A DNA stretch of 64,000 bases from Cyanoderma ruficeps (GCA_008694505.1 VZDJ01007749.1:1222712-1286711), one strand, 5' to 3'; positions 38,001-50,739 are shown, counted from the stretch's first letter. Notes: generated by a model from the letters alone, not told the origin. A program made the numbers and translations.

Positions 38001-38289
38001 TTTTTAATTAAACAAACACTTTGCATCAGATTCTACTCACAGAATTTACTTTATTACCCTGACCCAAGCTGGATGATGAGAATAAACCCAATGGTAACAG
38101 AAAAAAAATTAAAAATTTAAACTGTCTCTTACATTGTAAACATGGTTTTAAAACATGCAATTTGTCAGTTAAATGCTAAAATGGTCTTTTGACTTCTATT
38201 CGTACAACCATGGGTAACCAACTATTCCTTTTGAATTATGAAGCCCTGAAGATTTACTGGGACACACACCTGTTCAACAAATTTAGTTG
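35036..38289. other. unique AT-rich non-coding DNA
   Basis: No gene or recognisable transposon. The bases just right of the LTR (35036-35460) include a 77-codon minus-strand frame with no retroviral motif. The remainder is AT-rich with scattered T and A runs. Confidence 0.5.
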
Positions 38290-38900
38290 CCAAGATCCTA
38301 CTCCCTGAAACTCCATTTTTTCTGGATGAAAATACGATCATTTTTCCTCGAGCACCAGTCAGATAATTGCTGTCTCTGGGGGAGAGGCAAGGACACACTT
38401 CTGCTGGGGGGAAGATGACTCCAGCTATGGCAAGGCCCTACTAACAGACCCCCAATACCTGAGCCAGGAGGGCTGGGATAGACACTGGCAGCAAGTGCCA
38501 CTGACAGCCCCATGCACTTCAAAAGGAGCTGTGGGCAAGGTCTGGCCAAGAACAAAAGGTGATTAGGCCAGAGACAAAAACTTACCGAAATGTAAGCTTA
38601 CTAGGCCAGAGACAAGGCTAAAACAGGTATTTAAAGGCTTTATCCAGGTAAGAAACTACTTAGAGACTGCAGCTAGTGGAGAAAACAAGCACTAGCACTC
38701 CAGCAACACAGCTGAGAAAAGGAACGATTCCCAAACTTGGGCTTAACTGGATCCCTGGGGCAATAAGTGTGGGTGGAAGTCCCAGGTGAAGCCAGTCAGA
38801 GCCATAAGAACCAAGCAGTGGCCTGATGGTGTCTTTCTTTCCTGGATTCAACTTCATAATGATCACCCCAATGGGCTCAAACAAATTTAGCACATTACAG
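38290..38900. other. GC-richer unassigned patch, possible old LTR or repeat
   Basis: Composition is noticeably richer in G and C than the flanks. It contains a 14-base direct repeat, TAGGCCAGAGACAA, at 38564-38577 and 38602-38615, followed by a TATA-like TATTTAAA at 38629-38636. Repeated U3 motifs before a TATA-like box are typical of LTRs, but TG...CA ends and a poly(A) signal were not found. No protein is recognised (frames of 85 codons or fewer). The identity is open: an unlisted LTR, another repeat, or a host regulatory region. Confidence 0.35.
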
Positions 38901-39178
38901 AATGTATCTCATTAATTTCATTCTCACTGTTCCAATGTCACCTACAAAAATGTGACAAAATATGGTGGGCATCAACGGTTTCTTGTGATAAGTTTGCTCC
39001 AACTAGGTTATATTCATTTTATATGCTTGCTTCTTGCAAATACTAGGAGAGTGAAGGCTTTTTACCCCAGGAAATTTTCCAGTAAGAATATTTACTTGTA
39101 GTACCCAAAAAGCTGGAAAAAAATGCATATAAAAAAAAATGAAATAGAGCAAGAAAGCATTCTGCTTAAGCTGTTAAC

Positions 39179-39190
39179 TATATATATATA
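39179..39190. repeat. (TA)n microsatellite
   Basis: Short uninterrupted TA tract of about six units. Confidence 0.8.
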
Positions 39191-42100
39191 AAGCCCCCAA
39201 ATTTTACTGCTATTTTTGCAGGAAGGTCTGAGTTGGTTCATAACCAAATAGAGATGTAAGTAAGAATGTTTCTTTATTATTCTACCAACATTTAACTGAT
39301 GAATACTCTCACTCAGTTTGATAGATGGGCATTCCTATGGCATGCACAAAAATGATAGAAAATGCTTACTTAGTTCTTTACTTATGTAAGGACTTCTTAC
39401 ATTATTGATGGAAAAATCAGGTCACTTCAAATAAAATTAATAGAAAATTTACGGGAGTGTCATGGTTTGTATTGTGACTAAGCTGAGCTTCTCTCCTTCC
39501 TCCAGCTGCTCTTCAGTTCCACAGCACGTTTTTCACTTAAGTCTTTTGCCTCACAATTAGTCCTATATTGACACGCTGGAAATTCAGAAATAGAAAAAAT
39601 TAGCAGCCAAGACAGTATCTGGTACTTTTTTCCTGTTTCATACTGCAGGATAGGGTCCTCCTAACGTAATTGATATAGTCTTAACAAAAGAAAAACCTTA
39701 AAGAAATTGAAATAAATAATTTGTTGGGGGAAGGAGCAGAGGACAAAGGAGAGTGTTTTGCTTTAAAAATCAACTTGTGTAACTTTAGTAAGAGACTTTA
39801 TTAATAAAAGTGACATCATATAGAGGGAAAAACTGAGGCATTATCAAGAGGAACTAGTAAAGTCTCCCCTGCCATTGTGAATGGAGGATGGAGGGGAAAT
39901 CTGTGTTGAACAAAGTGGCGAAATGCCACAAACTCCTTCCCAAAACTAAGAGAGCACCAACACAAATTATCCAATAAGACATTATGTCTTATCTGGTCTT
40001 CATGATTTGGACATGAAAGAAGGCCCTCACACTGCAGGTCACAGAGTAAACCCGTTGGTATTATTACCCCTCGTTGTAGTATCTGCAGCTCTTTCCACTG
40101 TTAGCAAAGCTTCTGCAGATACCAGAGCAGAAATAGCTCTGCTCCCCTCCTGGCAGCCCCAGCTGTAAGAAATGGGCACTCTGGGAATCAAAGTTGCTTG
40201 AAGATGTTCTCACTGTCAGGAAGATTATTCTACAGAGATATACTGAGTAAGCACTCCAAACCCCACAGAGTTGCTTTATTCCTGTGTTGTCTGATAGAGG
40301 CAAAGAAGGGGACCCAAAGGATTGTCCTCCCTTTCATCTTCTATGGAAAATGTGGGCTTGATTCCCAATTGAAAGCAAAGAGCCAGGGCTCTCTGGATGT
40401 ATCACTTTCTAAAAATGCTGTCATATAAAGCGGGGGCCTTGTGAAAAAAGGTGTAGGACCACAGTGATCAGCTGAAACAAGTCTTGTATGGAAGCAAAAA
40501 TCTCTGAGTCTGCATCTTGAAATGCCTAAAACCGTGCAGAGGAATAACATAGGGAAGAGTGACTGCTGCTGACAGGAGAGACATCCTGGATTCCTGGTGC
40601 CCTTTCAGTCCCAGCTAGCAAGGAAGTCCACAGCCCAGTGCCACAGTGGTGTAGAGAATGGGATCTAGTGAGGACAGACCATACCATGACAGTGCAGTCT
40701 TAATGGTCTTTCCCCAGGTCTTTGAGCAGGAACAGAGACAAAGGAGGCACTGCAGAGATGTATGACAATATTATTCCTCCAACTATATCCAGCTATTCAT
40801 CTAATTCCTTTTAGCTGATGTGACAGAAGATTATGACCTCAGGAGGTTTTGGTAATGACCTGAAACACCCTTTAGAAGTATGTAAACATTAGAGGTTAGT
40901 TAAGCTGCCTCATAGAAAAGTGAAATTGGTAAAAATATCAGTCCAAGTAGAACATTATTAGTGTCTGAAGCCACGTTGGGCTACTGAGTTTTGAACCGGC
41001 CTTGAAAATCCTAGTTAGGGATTCTTGGGATTCAAATTAAGGTTTAGACTGGAGAATTGAAAAGAAGGCAGTAAGCTAATCAAATTTATGAGTTATTTAA
41101 AGCCTGGGAAGTGAAACATTAAATATATTTCAGGAAAAGAATAATAATAAGAGCCTGGCAAATTGAAAAAATTAGACTGGCGTCAATTATGTAGTTGAAT
41201 AAAGATATATACAGACAAAAAAAGACAAATAATGAGTTCTGAAAAAACAGTAGAAAATAGAGGATAACTATCTCAATGCCAATATCTTGGATAACAGATT
41301 GTACTTCAAAATAGGCAAAAAGAAAGCAAATGGAGATGAATTACCTTATTAGGAGCATTATGTGTAAAATCAGCAATTAGTATACTTCCCTTTATTATAC
41401 ACTGTTAAGGGCCCAGCCTCAACTGTTTGTCTCCATTCAAAAAGAGAACAAAGAAAGTAGAAAGTTCACAATCTTGAATGGCAAAAAGCGGTTGAAAGTT
41501 AGGAAGGTGAAGCTGATGATAAAAGAGCATACTTAGACTCAAGAAAAGGTAACTCAGGGAAGAATAAATTCTCAGGAAATAACAATAAGGAAGTTATAAA
41601 AAGACAGGCTTCAATTATTCTGACTTCTGAGAGAGGACAAGGAAAAATAAAATGTGCTTAACTTAAATTGCAACACGAATATTCTGTTTAAACATTAGGG
41701 AAGGCAATTCTCAAATGCCAAAAAGTTAGCATAGTGCTAGATATTATTGTAAAAAGGTCATGTATCTACTCGAAGACTTAGGAAAGAATAAAAATATCAA
41801 ACAAATGCTATGTGAGCATTCTCACATGAGATTGCTGTTACATGTACCTTGCTATAAGATTCTAAAAGAAAGAGAAAGGTATGTCTTGTTCTTAAAAGAA
41901 TAAATAATTCATCATTAAATGAGGTAAATTTTAAGCAAAATCTAAGAATAGAAACATGCTCTCAATAACATGATTCATTCAGAAACAATTTTAGAACTAG
42001 TCTGAATGAATGTTATATAAATTTTGATTTGATCAACTATTCATGATTGTGGTAAACTCTGTTCTAGTTATCTTGGAGCGTTGGTAAGCCAAATATTATG

Positions 42101-42538
42101 AAGTTCATGAACTTGATGTAAAAATGTCTAAGTGAGCAATTTCCTAACATGAGACAAGTTTGAAATCAAGTGTAGTTTACATATTTTGCAAATTTTCTGG
42201 AAAAAAAAGAATAATGATGAACGGTATTTATTTTAAGGACAATTAGTAACTACACATATAATTTCTGAAGTGTATTTATTTTTTATTTTAACATAAACTA
42301 TAATAGTCTTTACTCCCAAAGTACCCTTTTCAAGGAGTATTTTGCAGGCAAGCAGACCACAGACCCCTGACCATAATTAACAAGTGAGATTGTATGATTT
42401 CTAGAGAATTTAAAAAAGCAATATTAATTCCTTTTGACTGTAACAAATAGAAATGCTCATATTTCCTGACATTTAGACAACTCTCTCTTCATAGCACCTT
42501 GTTTTCCTCCCTCCAAAACTTGCAACTTTGAGTGTTTT

Positions 42539-42563
42539 AAACCTGAAATTCTATTTAGTGTTT
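42539..42563 (+). repeat. 25-bp dispersed match, copy 1
   Basis: AAACCTGAAATTCTATTTAG plus GTGTT-type continuation; matched at 46329-46353 with a single G/T difference and the same orientation. Neighbouring bases are not convincingly alignable. Confidence 0.6.
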
Positions 42564-44544
42564 GAAATCCAGAACACCATTCCTGAGTGTATTTGTACAG
42601 TTAAAAAATGTATGAAGCAGAAGGGGGTTGAGAGGGTCTATGAAGGTAGGTGAACCAGGCAGGGTGTAGGAAAGTTTTGATCTGACATCACTTTGTAGGA
42701 TATTTTTCTCTGTAGTAAGGGACTGTTCTCTAAATTGAAATGGAGAAATAATTTAAATCTACACACTACTCAGCTGTGCTTTTTAATTTTGAATTCTCAG
42801 AATTCCAGACAATCCCATCCTGAAATGGAAATTAGAAGTCCTAAAAACAACCAGTTTTAATATCCAAAAATATACGCGAGGGGAAAAAATTATCCATGAA
42901 AGCCCTCTCAGTAAAAATCACTGCAAGCAGAGATTCCTAATCAAATCACCCATATTGTCTAGAAATTGTTTTTTGCTGTAAGACTAAGCAAGAAGAATCT
43001 CATGAATAATTTCAACTATAATTTATGATTCAGCAGATGCACTGTGCAGCTCATGTACCACAACTGCACACAAAACTATAACCTCCAAAAAATTGAAGCT
43101 CAGTTTATGCCTGGATTCTGCAATGAGGATTGAAGAACTCTGTGTGGTAAAGTTTTACAATTTCAATACCTACCAAGTTATCCATATATTTTACTAGGCT
43201 TAGAAATTTATCAAGTATGAAAGCAGAACAGAAAATAAGGACGTATGTCACACATGTCAGCTATTTAATATTGTACTTTATCCTACTAAGTGCATATTCT
43301 AAAGATAGTGACATCCCAGCAATACATGAATCATTGTCTCAGCACTTTTTCCTAATCTTAAATCTTTGCTCAGTGGAAGTGAAAACACTGCCAATTTTTT
43401 TGTGCAGATTCATAAAGAATGTGGATTAGCAAAGTGTCGGTTAAGAAGGTTTTATGCTCCGTGAGATGATGTGAAATCAGAAAGGATCATCTGCTATGCT
43501 TTGCCTAGTTGCAAAATGGGTTAGGCCACAATCACCCAGATGTCTTTTAAAAGACCAATTATAATCCCAGACATTATTTTCTTTTGTCTCACAATTATGA
43601 CTTCCCCATAATAATATGTGTCTTCACTGTTTGTTTTTGCTTTTTTCCCTCAACTGTAAAAATGCTTAATTGAAATTCTGGTTTAAGCATTCATATCAAT
43701 ATTAATAATCACAAAAATATAGGTAAATATTCAAAAGCAATATGCTGCGACCCTAGATATTAGTTCAGTTTACCTATTATTATTTAAACAACTTTAGGGG
43801 AGGCAAGTACCTATTTATTATTGAAGAGCATATTGACCCCATATATTTTGCAGCTGAGACCAAGGGGATTTTTGCAGTTAGTCAGAAATTGCTACTCTTA
43901 TGAATATTTTACAAGGTTTTAGCAGATTTTTTGCAACCTGCGACATGGTGAACAGCAGATAAAACTCAGTATGAGTTTCAGGTACAAGTCTTATGAAACA
44001 TATAAGTGCCAGCAAAAGTACACAATGTGAGGTCCAAACAAGGTAAAATACTCAGAACAAGTTAGGCAGCTGAAGAAAAGACTTGCAGAACTATTCACTG
44101 TATTCTTTAACTTGTTGGTAGAATCAAAAATTTAGTCCATCTTGTGTAAATTTGAGTTGGTTTAGTCATCAAAGAGGCACATTTCTCTTTAACATATCAA
44201 GCTGCCATGTCTTAATTTACTACAGGAAAGAAAGAACTTCTAATGAACACATCTGTTGTACCTGCCAGACTAATTTAGGCAGTGTTTCATACAACAAAAC
44301 TGCCAGACTCAGCCAAGATTTGTCAAAATGTAACAGAGAATCTGTAAAGATGACAAGTTGCCAAGAGCAAGATTCCTTCTTTGTCCAGAAGCTGACAAAT
44401 TTGTTTCTATCATCACCATGCAATGACATTGTCTCAGGTCAGAGGGGATGGAGAGGAGACTGCTTCTGCATGAGCTCAAGCCTGGTCATAGATGCACAAG
44501 TTACATCACTAGTAAGAGCAGTGACCAAAAGAGTACACTGAAAA

Positions 44545-44590
44545 TGTGTGTGTGTGCGTCTGTCTGTGCGTGTGTGTGTGTGTGTTTGTA
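44545..44590 (+). repeat. (TG)n microsatellite, imperfect
   Basis: About 46 bases of TG repeats interrupted by CG, TC and similar changes (GTGTGCGTCTGTCTGTGCG-like), then a purer TG run. Typical vertebrate dinucleotide repeat and likely length-polymorphic. Confidence 0.92.
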
Positions 44591-45104
44591 TTTGCAGAAG
44601 CAGGAGCTGAGGAAGAACAGCATTTTTTGTGAATCTGAGTCATAAAAACAAACACCTTTTCCATTCAAAATTTTTCACCCAAACAGTTTAGAAAAAAAAT
44701 TCTTAACGTATCTGGGAAATAAACACTAATAAGGTAAAAATACAAGTTAAGACATTATTAAACAACAGAGTTCAGGAATAACATAATACTGGGAGGGCAT
44801 TTTGTAATTTTTTCTTGCTTTATGACCATCTAGGAAAGGTGTTTGACAGCATGAAGCAGAAGAATGAAAAATCAAGGAAGACATCTGAAGTGGTTTAATA
44901 TATGTTACTGAAGAGAAAGAAATAGTCCTGGTGAAGATTTAATGTAAACACAGACTAAGAGGACAGTGTGAAAAGAAACATATAACACAACTAATTGACA
45001 CATATCAGTTCTGGACATGGAGTTAAGATATTGTCTCTGGCCTAGTATTCCAAGTACTTCATCTGCGTCTTCTGTGATTATGGCTTTACAAGCATGCTTG
45101 AACC

Positions 45105-45121
45105 TTTTTTTTTTTTTTTTT
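45105..45121 (+). repeat. poly(T) run of 17
   Basis: Uninterrupted T homopolymer. On the minus strand it would be a poly(A), but no retroposon body ending there is recognised. Confidence 0.88.
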
Positions 45122-46328
45122 AATATTACTCTCAAACAATCCTGGTGGACTCTACCCAAAATTTTACTTTATTCAGATCATTTAGCAAGTTGTCAAAGAA
45201 CAGGCCAGTGAGGCAACCCACCCAACCCAAAGAACAGATGGCTTTTCTTAGGCAAATAGGATATAGGTAAACGTTCTCTTTGTTACTCACTACAGTTGTG
45301 GTGAAAAAAAAAATTGCAATAATTTTCTCTGTTTCTGTATCACCAAAATTTGATGACTTAAGAGTGAATGGTGTGGTCCTGAAATATCCTCACATCTTTG
45401 AAGAATTCATGCTTCGAAAGACCACATTTCCCAGAATGCAACAAAAAAAAAAGTTTGCAAAATTCTAGGAATTTCTCCTCTAAAAGTGAATTGCTTGTGG
45501 AGCAACCATAGATGACTTTTAAGTAAGGAACATTTTGACAATCTGAAAAAGAGGAGATGCTGATTGAAATCCTCCAAATATTGACCTCTCTGATTTTCTG
45601 AATGTGCACAAAAGTTTCACAGTGTGATCTTACTTGGAAAGGTTAAAATAATTTGTAAGTTTGTTTACCAATACTGTGATTAATGCTTTATATATAATAG
45701 TCCATATATGTGCCATCTATGATGTTTCACCTATATGACCTGTCCATCTTTTTTTTTTTTTAAAGATGCAATGAAATCAGCCAGGCAAAAAGGTTGAATT
45801 AACAGGGATGCTGCAGATGTGTGACAGAACATACATTATTCTGATGAAAAAATGGAAAGTTCACTGACGGCTTCACAGCTAAATTTGCTCGCCTTGCTTG
45901 CCTCTCTTTAGTCATATCACCTCTATATGACAGGCTGAGAACATCAAAAAACAAACAAGAACAAACAGCTGAAGAACATTGTTTTCAATTTTATGAATGA
46001 TGATGGGTGCTTGTTTATGCTAAAATTAGGTGTTACCTTCATAAAATGCATCTCCTGAGTGAAATAAAGATGCTATAAATGACTATAATGCTTTAATTCT
46101 GTTAAATGAGTGAAAAAGGAAGACTTCTCATGGTGCTAGAATCCCACAACCTCCAAATACAAAATAAAACAGTGGCAGACAGACACATTACTGAGGGGAT
46201 TTTTAAAGTAAAAATCAATAAATAGGAAGCATTGATTAACATCATACACAAAATGTACAAAGATAGTCTCCTTCATCTTATGATCCACATTCTTTCCTCA
46301 GTGAGGAGCTGACCTTTTTTAAATATTT

Positions 46329-46353
46329 AAACCTTAAATTCTATTTAGTGTTT
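46329..46353 (+). repeat. 25-bp dispersed match, copy 2
   Basis: Copy of the sequence at 42539-42563 with one mismatch. It lies about 60 bases left of the retroviral pol fragment, so it might be part of that insertion or its target. Confidence 0.6.
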
Positions 46354-46409
46354 AGCTGTCTTTTATTCAGGATTCCAGAGACCACACAAACTAGCAATCT
46401 CAGCAGCAT

Positions 46410-47102
46410 CTATTTTAATTTGTGGTAGAAATCACTACTGTGTCTGCTTGAGACACAGCTGTTACCAGCACTGTTAAAGCTGAGAAACCTGAAAAAAAAA
46501 AGAAAGAAAAATGTCATTGCTGGCAGGTAGGCACACGGTCCTTGTGGTTGCTGAGTCAGGTGCTGGTCTGCTCTCCCCAGGCCACCCTGGCCTGTGGGAG
46601 AATGAGGGATCCCAAATTTATGAGAAACACCCCAGAATTGCAGGAACTGCTGCACCTTCTGTGATGCGTAAGCAGGACCATGGTCGGTCTTGATAGCAGA
46701 AGGTATGCCTATGACGGCAAAGGCCTGCCTCCAGTGGGCAATGACATCTCGCGTCTTTTCTCCCGTGTGAGCCGAAGCCCACATAGCAGAGGAGAACGTG
46801 TCCACCGTAACATGCACATACTTGAGCCGGCCGAACTCGGCAATCTGAGTGACATCCGTCTGCCAAAGTTCCAAGGCCTTAAGGCCCCTGGGATTCACCC
46901 CTGCCGGCAGACGTGCAGCGACTGTGTGACAGTCATCACAGGACTCGACAATGTTATGGGCCTCAGTTGGCGTCAACTGAAACTGCTTCTGCAGCGTATG
47001 CGCGTTCTGGTGGAAAAACCCATGTGATGCCTTGGCCTGTGTGAGTGTATCAGGCTGAGGGGCCACCCTCAGCTGTCCCTGTGCTCCAGGTGAAACCACC
47101 AT
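46410..47102 (-). pseudogene. endogenous retrovirus pol fragment (integrase), inactivated
   Basis: A 230-codon open frame whose residues ~20-180 are a retroviral integrase of the avian alpha/beta-like (class II) type. The N-terminal zinc-binding HHCC is intact (H27, H31, C55, C58). The catalytic core shows the first Asp (D83 in WQTD) and the second Asp (D140 in KTDHG). The Glu expected 35 residues later is Gly: codon GGG at 46577-46575, within an otherwise family-like GRA context. The strand-transfer activity that inserts viral DNA into the host genome would therefore be lost. Residues after ~190 are not integrase; the C-terminal DNA-binding domain is missing and the frame runs into a pyrimidine-rich tract. 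Upstream reverse transcriptase and RNase H are not recognised (a possible remnant in another frame lies just right of 47102). The long open frame with few lesions suggests a moderately young insertion. No LTRs flank it within about 3.5 kb. Confidence 0.93.
46474..46512 (-). promoter_or_regulatory. splice-acceptor-like tract after pol
   Basis: On the minus strand a ~20-base pyrimidine tract (interrupted T runs with C) ends in CAG followed by GTTTCTCAG, a good match to a 3' splice site. It lies just downstream of the broken integrase, where retroviruses carry the env splice acceptor. In one frame the following bases encode about 12 hydrophobic residues before a stop at roughly 46420. This may be a remnant of an env leader, or only a low-complexity insertion; the sequence alone does not decide. 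Confidence 0.3.
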
Positions 47103-50100
47103 CTCAGGATGGCCAGAGCCGGAAATGCAGCCACTGCCTTATCTGCTCCAGTCAAAGCACCCTGGGCAGGCATAAATCCTGTCAATATTAACCTTCAGGT
47201 TGGCTTTTGCATAAACTGAAACTCTTTGTGCCGAGCAGAGGGATTACAGCACATGAGAGCCTGCCAGGAGACCAGGAGTGAGGGCTGGGGAGAACATTGG
47301 CAGCCTGATGGACAAAATCCCTTTGCCTGGTTCAGCTGCAACTGCACATTTGAACACATCATCTCCTAAGTCTGTGAATGTTTGAGACCCATGATCTTGG
47401 TCTTATAAAAGCCCACATGGATGGGGTGACTGAAGAACCGTGAGCTTGAAAACAATATTTAAGTCCAAATAAGTACCCAAGACCTTAATTTACCATTAAG
47501 TACCATACAGGCGAACACTAGTAATATTCTTACAATTTCTCAATTTCTTTTTTTATCTTACTGGATTTTTTGTTTTCTAGGTTCAAGGGCAGAAAAGTGA
47601 AAAAACCTTCACCCTTCCTGAGATGGAGAACCAATTAAAAACATTTTTGTACCTCAGCTGCACATTCTTAAAAAGCAGATGAAAGAAATTTCCCTTGCAG
47701 TGTAACTCATCAAACCTAGAATTGGGGAGAGATAGGAGATGCAGACTACTTAAGGCTAATAGGGATATAAAACTGGAGTTGCCTTTCCTTCGACAGAGCC
47801 CTAAAAATGCACTCGTATATTTTTCAAGAGGAAATTGAGAAAGGCAACCCAATCCACAGGGTTACCTGTGCAACCACAGCTGTTGCAATCTGCCAATTCA
47901 AATCTCATGCACAGTCAGACCTGTTTCTTACAGGATGCTGGAGAAATCCCTGCTTCTGGAGTATCATTCTCATGACCACAATTCACAATTGTCTGATTTT
48001 ACAGCATGTATGCATGTACAGGGAATTGTATGCTGTCATCTTTTCAATTCTGCTGCAGAAGGTCTGTATGGCTGTGTTAAAACAGCCCCTACAGAAATTA
48101 TCTGACAACTGTGCAAGTAACAAAGTGTGCAAAATCTACAAAACTTAGTATTTTAAAATGAAAATGGAAGCATGGCCTTGATTAAAGAGTTCTTTTCTCA
48201 CATAAAATTTTACAGTGAATTTTCAAATTCTAGATAAAGATCATAATTCTGCAACCAGTTTCGTAATCTTCTGCTTAAAACTTACAAATATTCCTTATTG
48301 TCTTTAAACTTGAAATATAATTTCCCAAATGACCCTACATGAGGCTGGTGCTAAGTAATAAATGAATTTTTTTCTGATTTTCAAGACCATCTTCCTATTT
48401 TTCTTCTTTCCTATAGCACATAAATTCTTAATTCAAGCTCCCTTTAAATGTGTAGGCAGACTTTTCTTCAGGTTGCTATGAATGAATTCAAATGTGCTAT
48501 CAGCCAAATCTGATGAGAAACACAGATGTTCTGAACTTTCAATGAATATCTCAGGTGACTACTGAACTCCAAACAAATTCATTTGATGAACCATAACCCC
48601 AGCGGAATAAAATCTTCCCTGATAATATCTTATTCAAAGTCAAACTCTACCTTTCTAATTTAATCTCAGGACAGTATAAAATGCCTCTGAAAATGAGCTG
48701 AAAATTAATAAAATATCTGTTGCAGATTCATTTCTGTTTTCTGAATTTGGAGGTTGCTAGGTGATGAAAAATAAATTGATTGAATCAAAAGAAAATGCTT
48801 ATGAGAAACTGTGAAACAGATTGCAGGGTACAATACTTTGAACATGAATTAGCATATTGTTATGAAAAAGAAGGCATTTTATAGAATTATGGGGCTGAAG
48901 ATTTGATAAGAAATTACATCAGAAGACATAAGCATGACAATAATTCTGGAGGCACTTCATAGTTAGTAATGAAAAGTAATAAATAACTGAGAGTAAGAGA
49001 AAAGAAAATGCTGGAGAAGATGCAAAAAATCAAAGAGCCTGGCTGCTTCTTAGATCTAGAAAAACTATAACTGAACCTACTTTGACATAAAGCAAAATGT
49101 TGACAATATGTATTCACGCAGAAATAGTCAAAGGCAAGAGAATATGCCTACAATTCCTTTTTTTAAAAAGTTCCATCAGCTTTCCTACCTAATTAGAAGA
49201 TCCTGGGAGCACTCCTTGAGACTCAGGATACAGACTCCATGGCAGAGATCAAAATAAAATACCATCATTATTTGAAGCAGAGAACTCTGTATAATTTGTT
49301 AAATTTTATGTGTAAAAAAAATCTAAATAATTCAGTACAACAATCAAACTGTATTTCTAACTGCACAAGTTAGAGGCATATTTGATGGAACTTTTCTAGA
49401 GCATCCACTGCCTTGGATGTGTTCGTTTTGTCTTCAAGGTTTCATGTCCTCAAAGCAAAGAGTGGTGATACAAAGGGATTAAGGAAAATCAAGCTACATG
49501 GGAAACCACAGCAGAAAATGGAACAACACAGACGTAGCAGTAAGTGCAAATGAAATGCAAAACCCTTTACAGCATTTTACCTTTAACCTTGGGCACCATT
49601 ATGGGGTTCCGAGGAAAGAAAGAAAGAAAATACAGGACTGAAAACAATGGACAAATGTGAATTTTACTTTAGCAAAATCTGCCAGTAAACGGAATGTGTA
49701 TATGGAAAACTTGTAAGTAGATGTCAGCTATTACATAACAAGCATTGTTGAGACAGGCAATATTGAAATCCAGGCATTGTGATGTGCAGGATGAGTAAGC
49801 AGTATTCTTACTCCCCATTTACTGGTGTGCTATAATAGTGACAAAGACCATGGGCATGTGTCACCTCTAAAGTTTCTACCAAGGAGACAGTCAGCACAGC
49901 CCGAGGCTTCTCAGTGTAATCCCTTGAAGGAAAATCTAGCTCAACCTGCGTCTTTGCCTTGTTAAGGTCTATTTGGAGTCCTGACTTTCTTTGGGGATTC
50001 TTTATGCCACAATTTAACTTCATGACAGGACTGGGACCATCTGAGCAATATGCTTTTTTCTTTGTCAGTTCTCAGCCTTTGGCAGGTTCTTGGACATCCC

Positions 50101-50739
50101 ACTCTTCGTAAAATCAGACTGAAACATCTGCTGCATTTCAGACGTACATTTCTTTTTGCATAGCTTCTTTCAAATTATTTGTGCACCCTTTCAAAGTAGC
50201 TTATGCCAATAGGCTTAAAAGACTTGCCATGTAGTCATGGACTAAGTATTTGTTAAGCCTGGGGAAATTTCACACCAGTACTTAAGAGCAACTCCATTAC
50301 ACTGGCATTAGCAACAATGAGAGTTCAGCAGTTGTGCTCTTTTTGAGAGTTTAGGTCATGGTACAAAGCAAACAGGAATGGGTGTGAATGCAGTTTGCAT
50401 GCAAACAAACCCAGACAAGCAGTCCCAGGGCTGAGACATTATTTTCTGTCTCTCTGCAGGACTTAGGACTTAGGACTCTGGGACAACCCCAGTGCTAAAC
50501 TGCCTCTACCCAATTTTCAGAGAACTTGTAAGGAAGAGTCTGCAGCTTTCAGAAAAACACCGCCTTTCAGAAAAACACCAAGTGAATTCTCTGTTGGCTA
50601 AATTCTATATTATTAGACATGCCTAGCTTAGCTCAGAGTTTCCAGCGTTGAACTTGCTCTGCACATCTGGCAGCAAAGGGGATTTTTTTGGAAAATTTTT
50701 ATAGTCTGAACATGACTTAGGACCAGTGGCTGAATCAGC
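47103..50739. other. non-coding DNA right of the pol fragment
   Basis: 47103-47350 is GC-richer than its surroundings and may hold further decayed retroviral sequence continuing from pol, but no motif could be confirmed. The rest is AT-rich unique DNA without a recognisable gene. Small tandem duplications occur at 50459-50477 (7-base unit GGACTTA) and 50546-50579 (18-base spacing). Confidence 0.45.
50546..50579 (+). repeat. 18-bp-spaced tandem duplication
   Basis: The 16-base word CTTTCAGAAAAACACC occurs at 50546-50561 and again at 50564-50579 without mismatch, separated by GC. It lies about 160 bases left of the LTR fragment and could belong to it or to its flank. Confidence 0.9.

Larger units (their letters stand above)
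38901..46409. other. unique AT-rich non-coding DNA
   Basis: No gene is recognised. A TGTCATGGTTT motif at 39458-39468 resembles the start of some avian LTRs but has no matching body. A TG-rich microsatellite lies at 44545-44590, a 17-T run at 45105-45121 and a 13-T run at 45749-45761. A 25-base sequence at 42539-42563 recurs with one mismatch at 46329-46353. Frames reach 129 codons (44152-44541) without a domain. Confidence 0.5.

Noticed and set aside
39458..39600. TGTCATGGTTT start resembling an avian LTR
   Set aside because: The following sequence does not align with any LTR I know, and no matching end was found. One 11-base motif is not enough.
45105..45121. Poly(T) as the tail of a minus-strand processed pseudogene
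   Set aside because: The adjacent sequence on the right shows no gene-like reading frame or known mRNA, and no target duplication was found.
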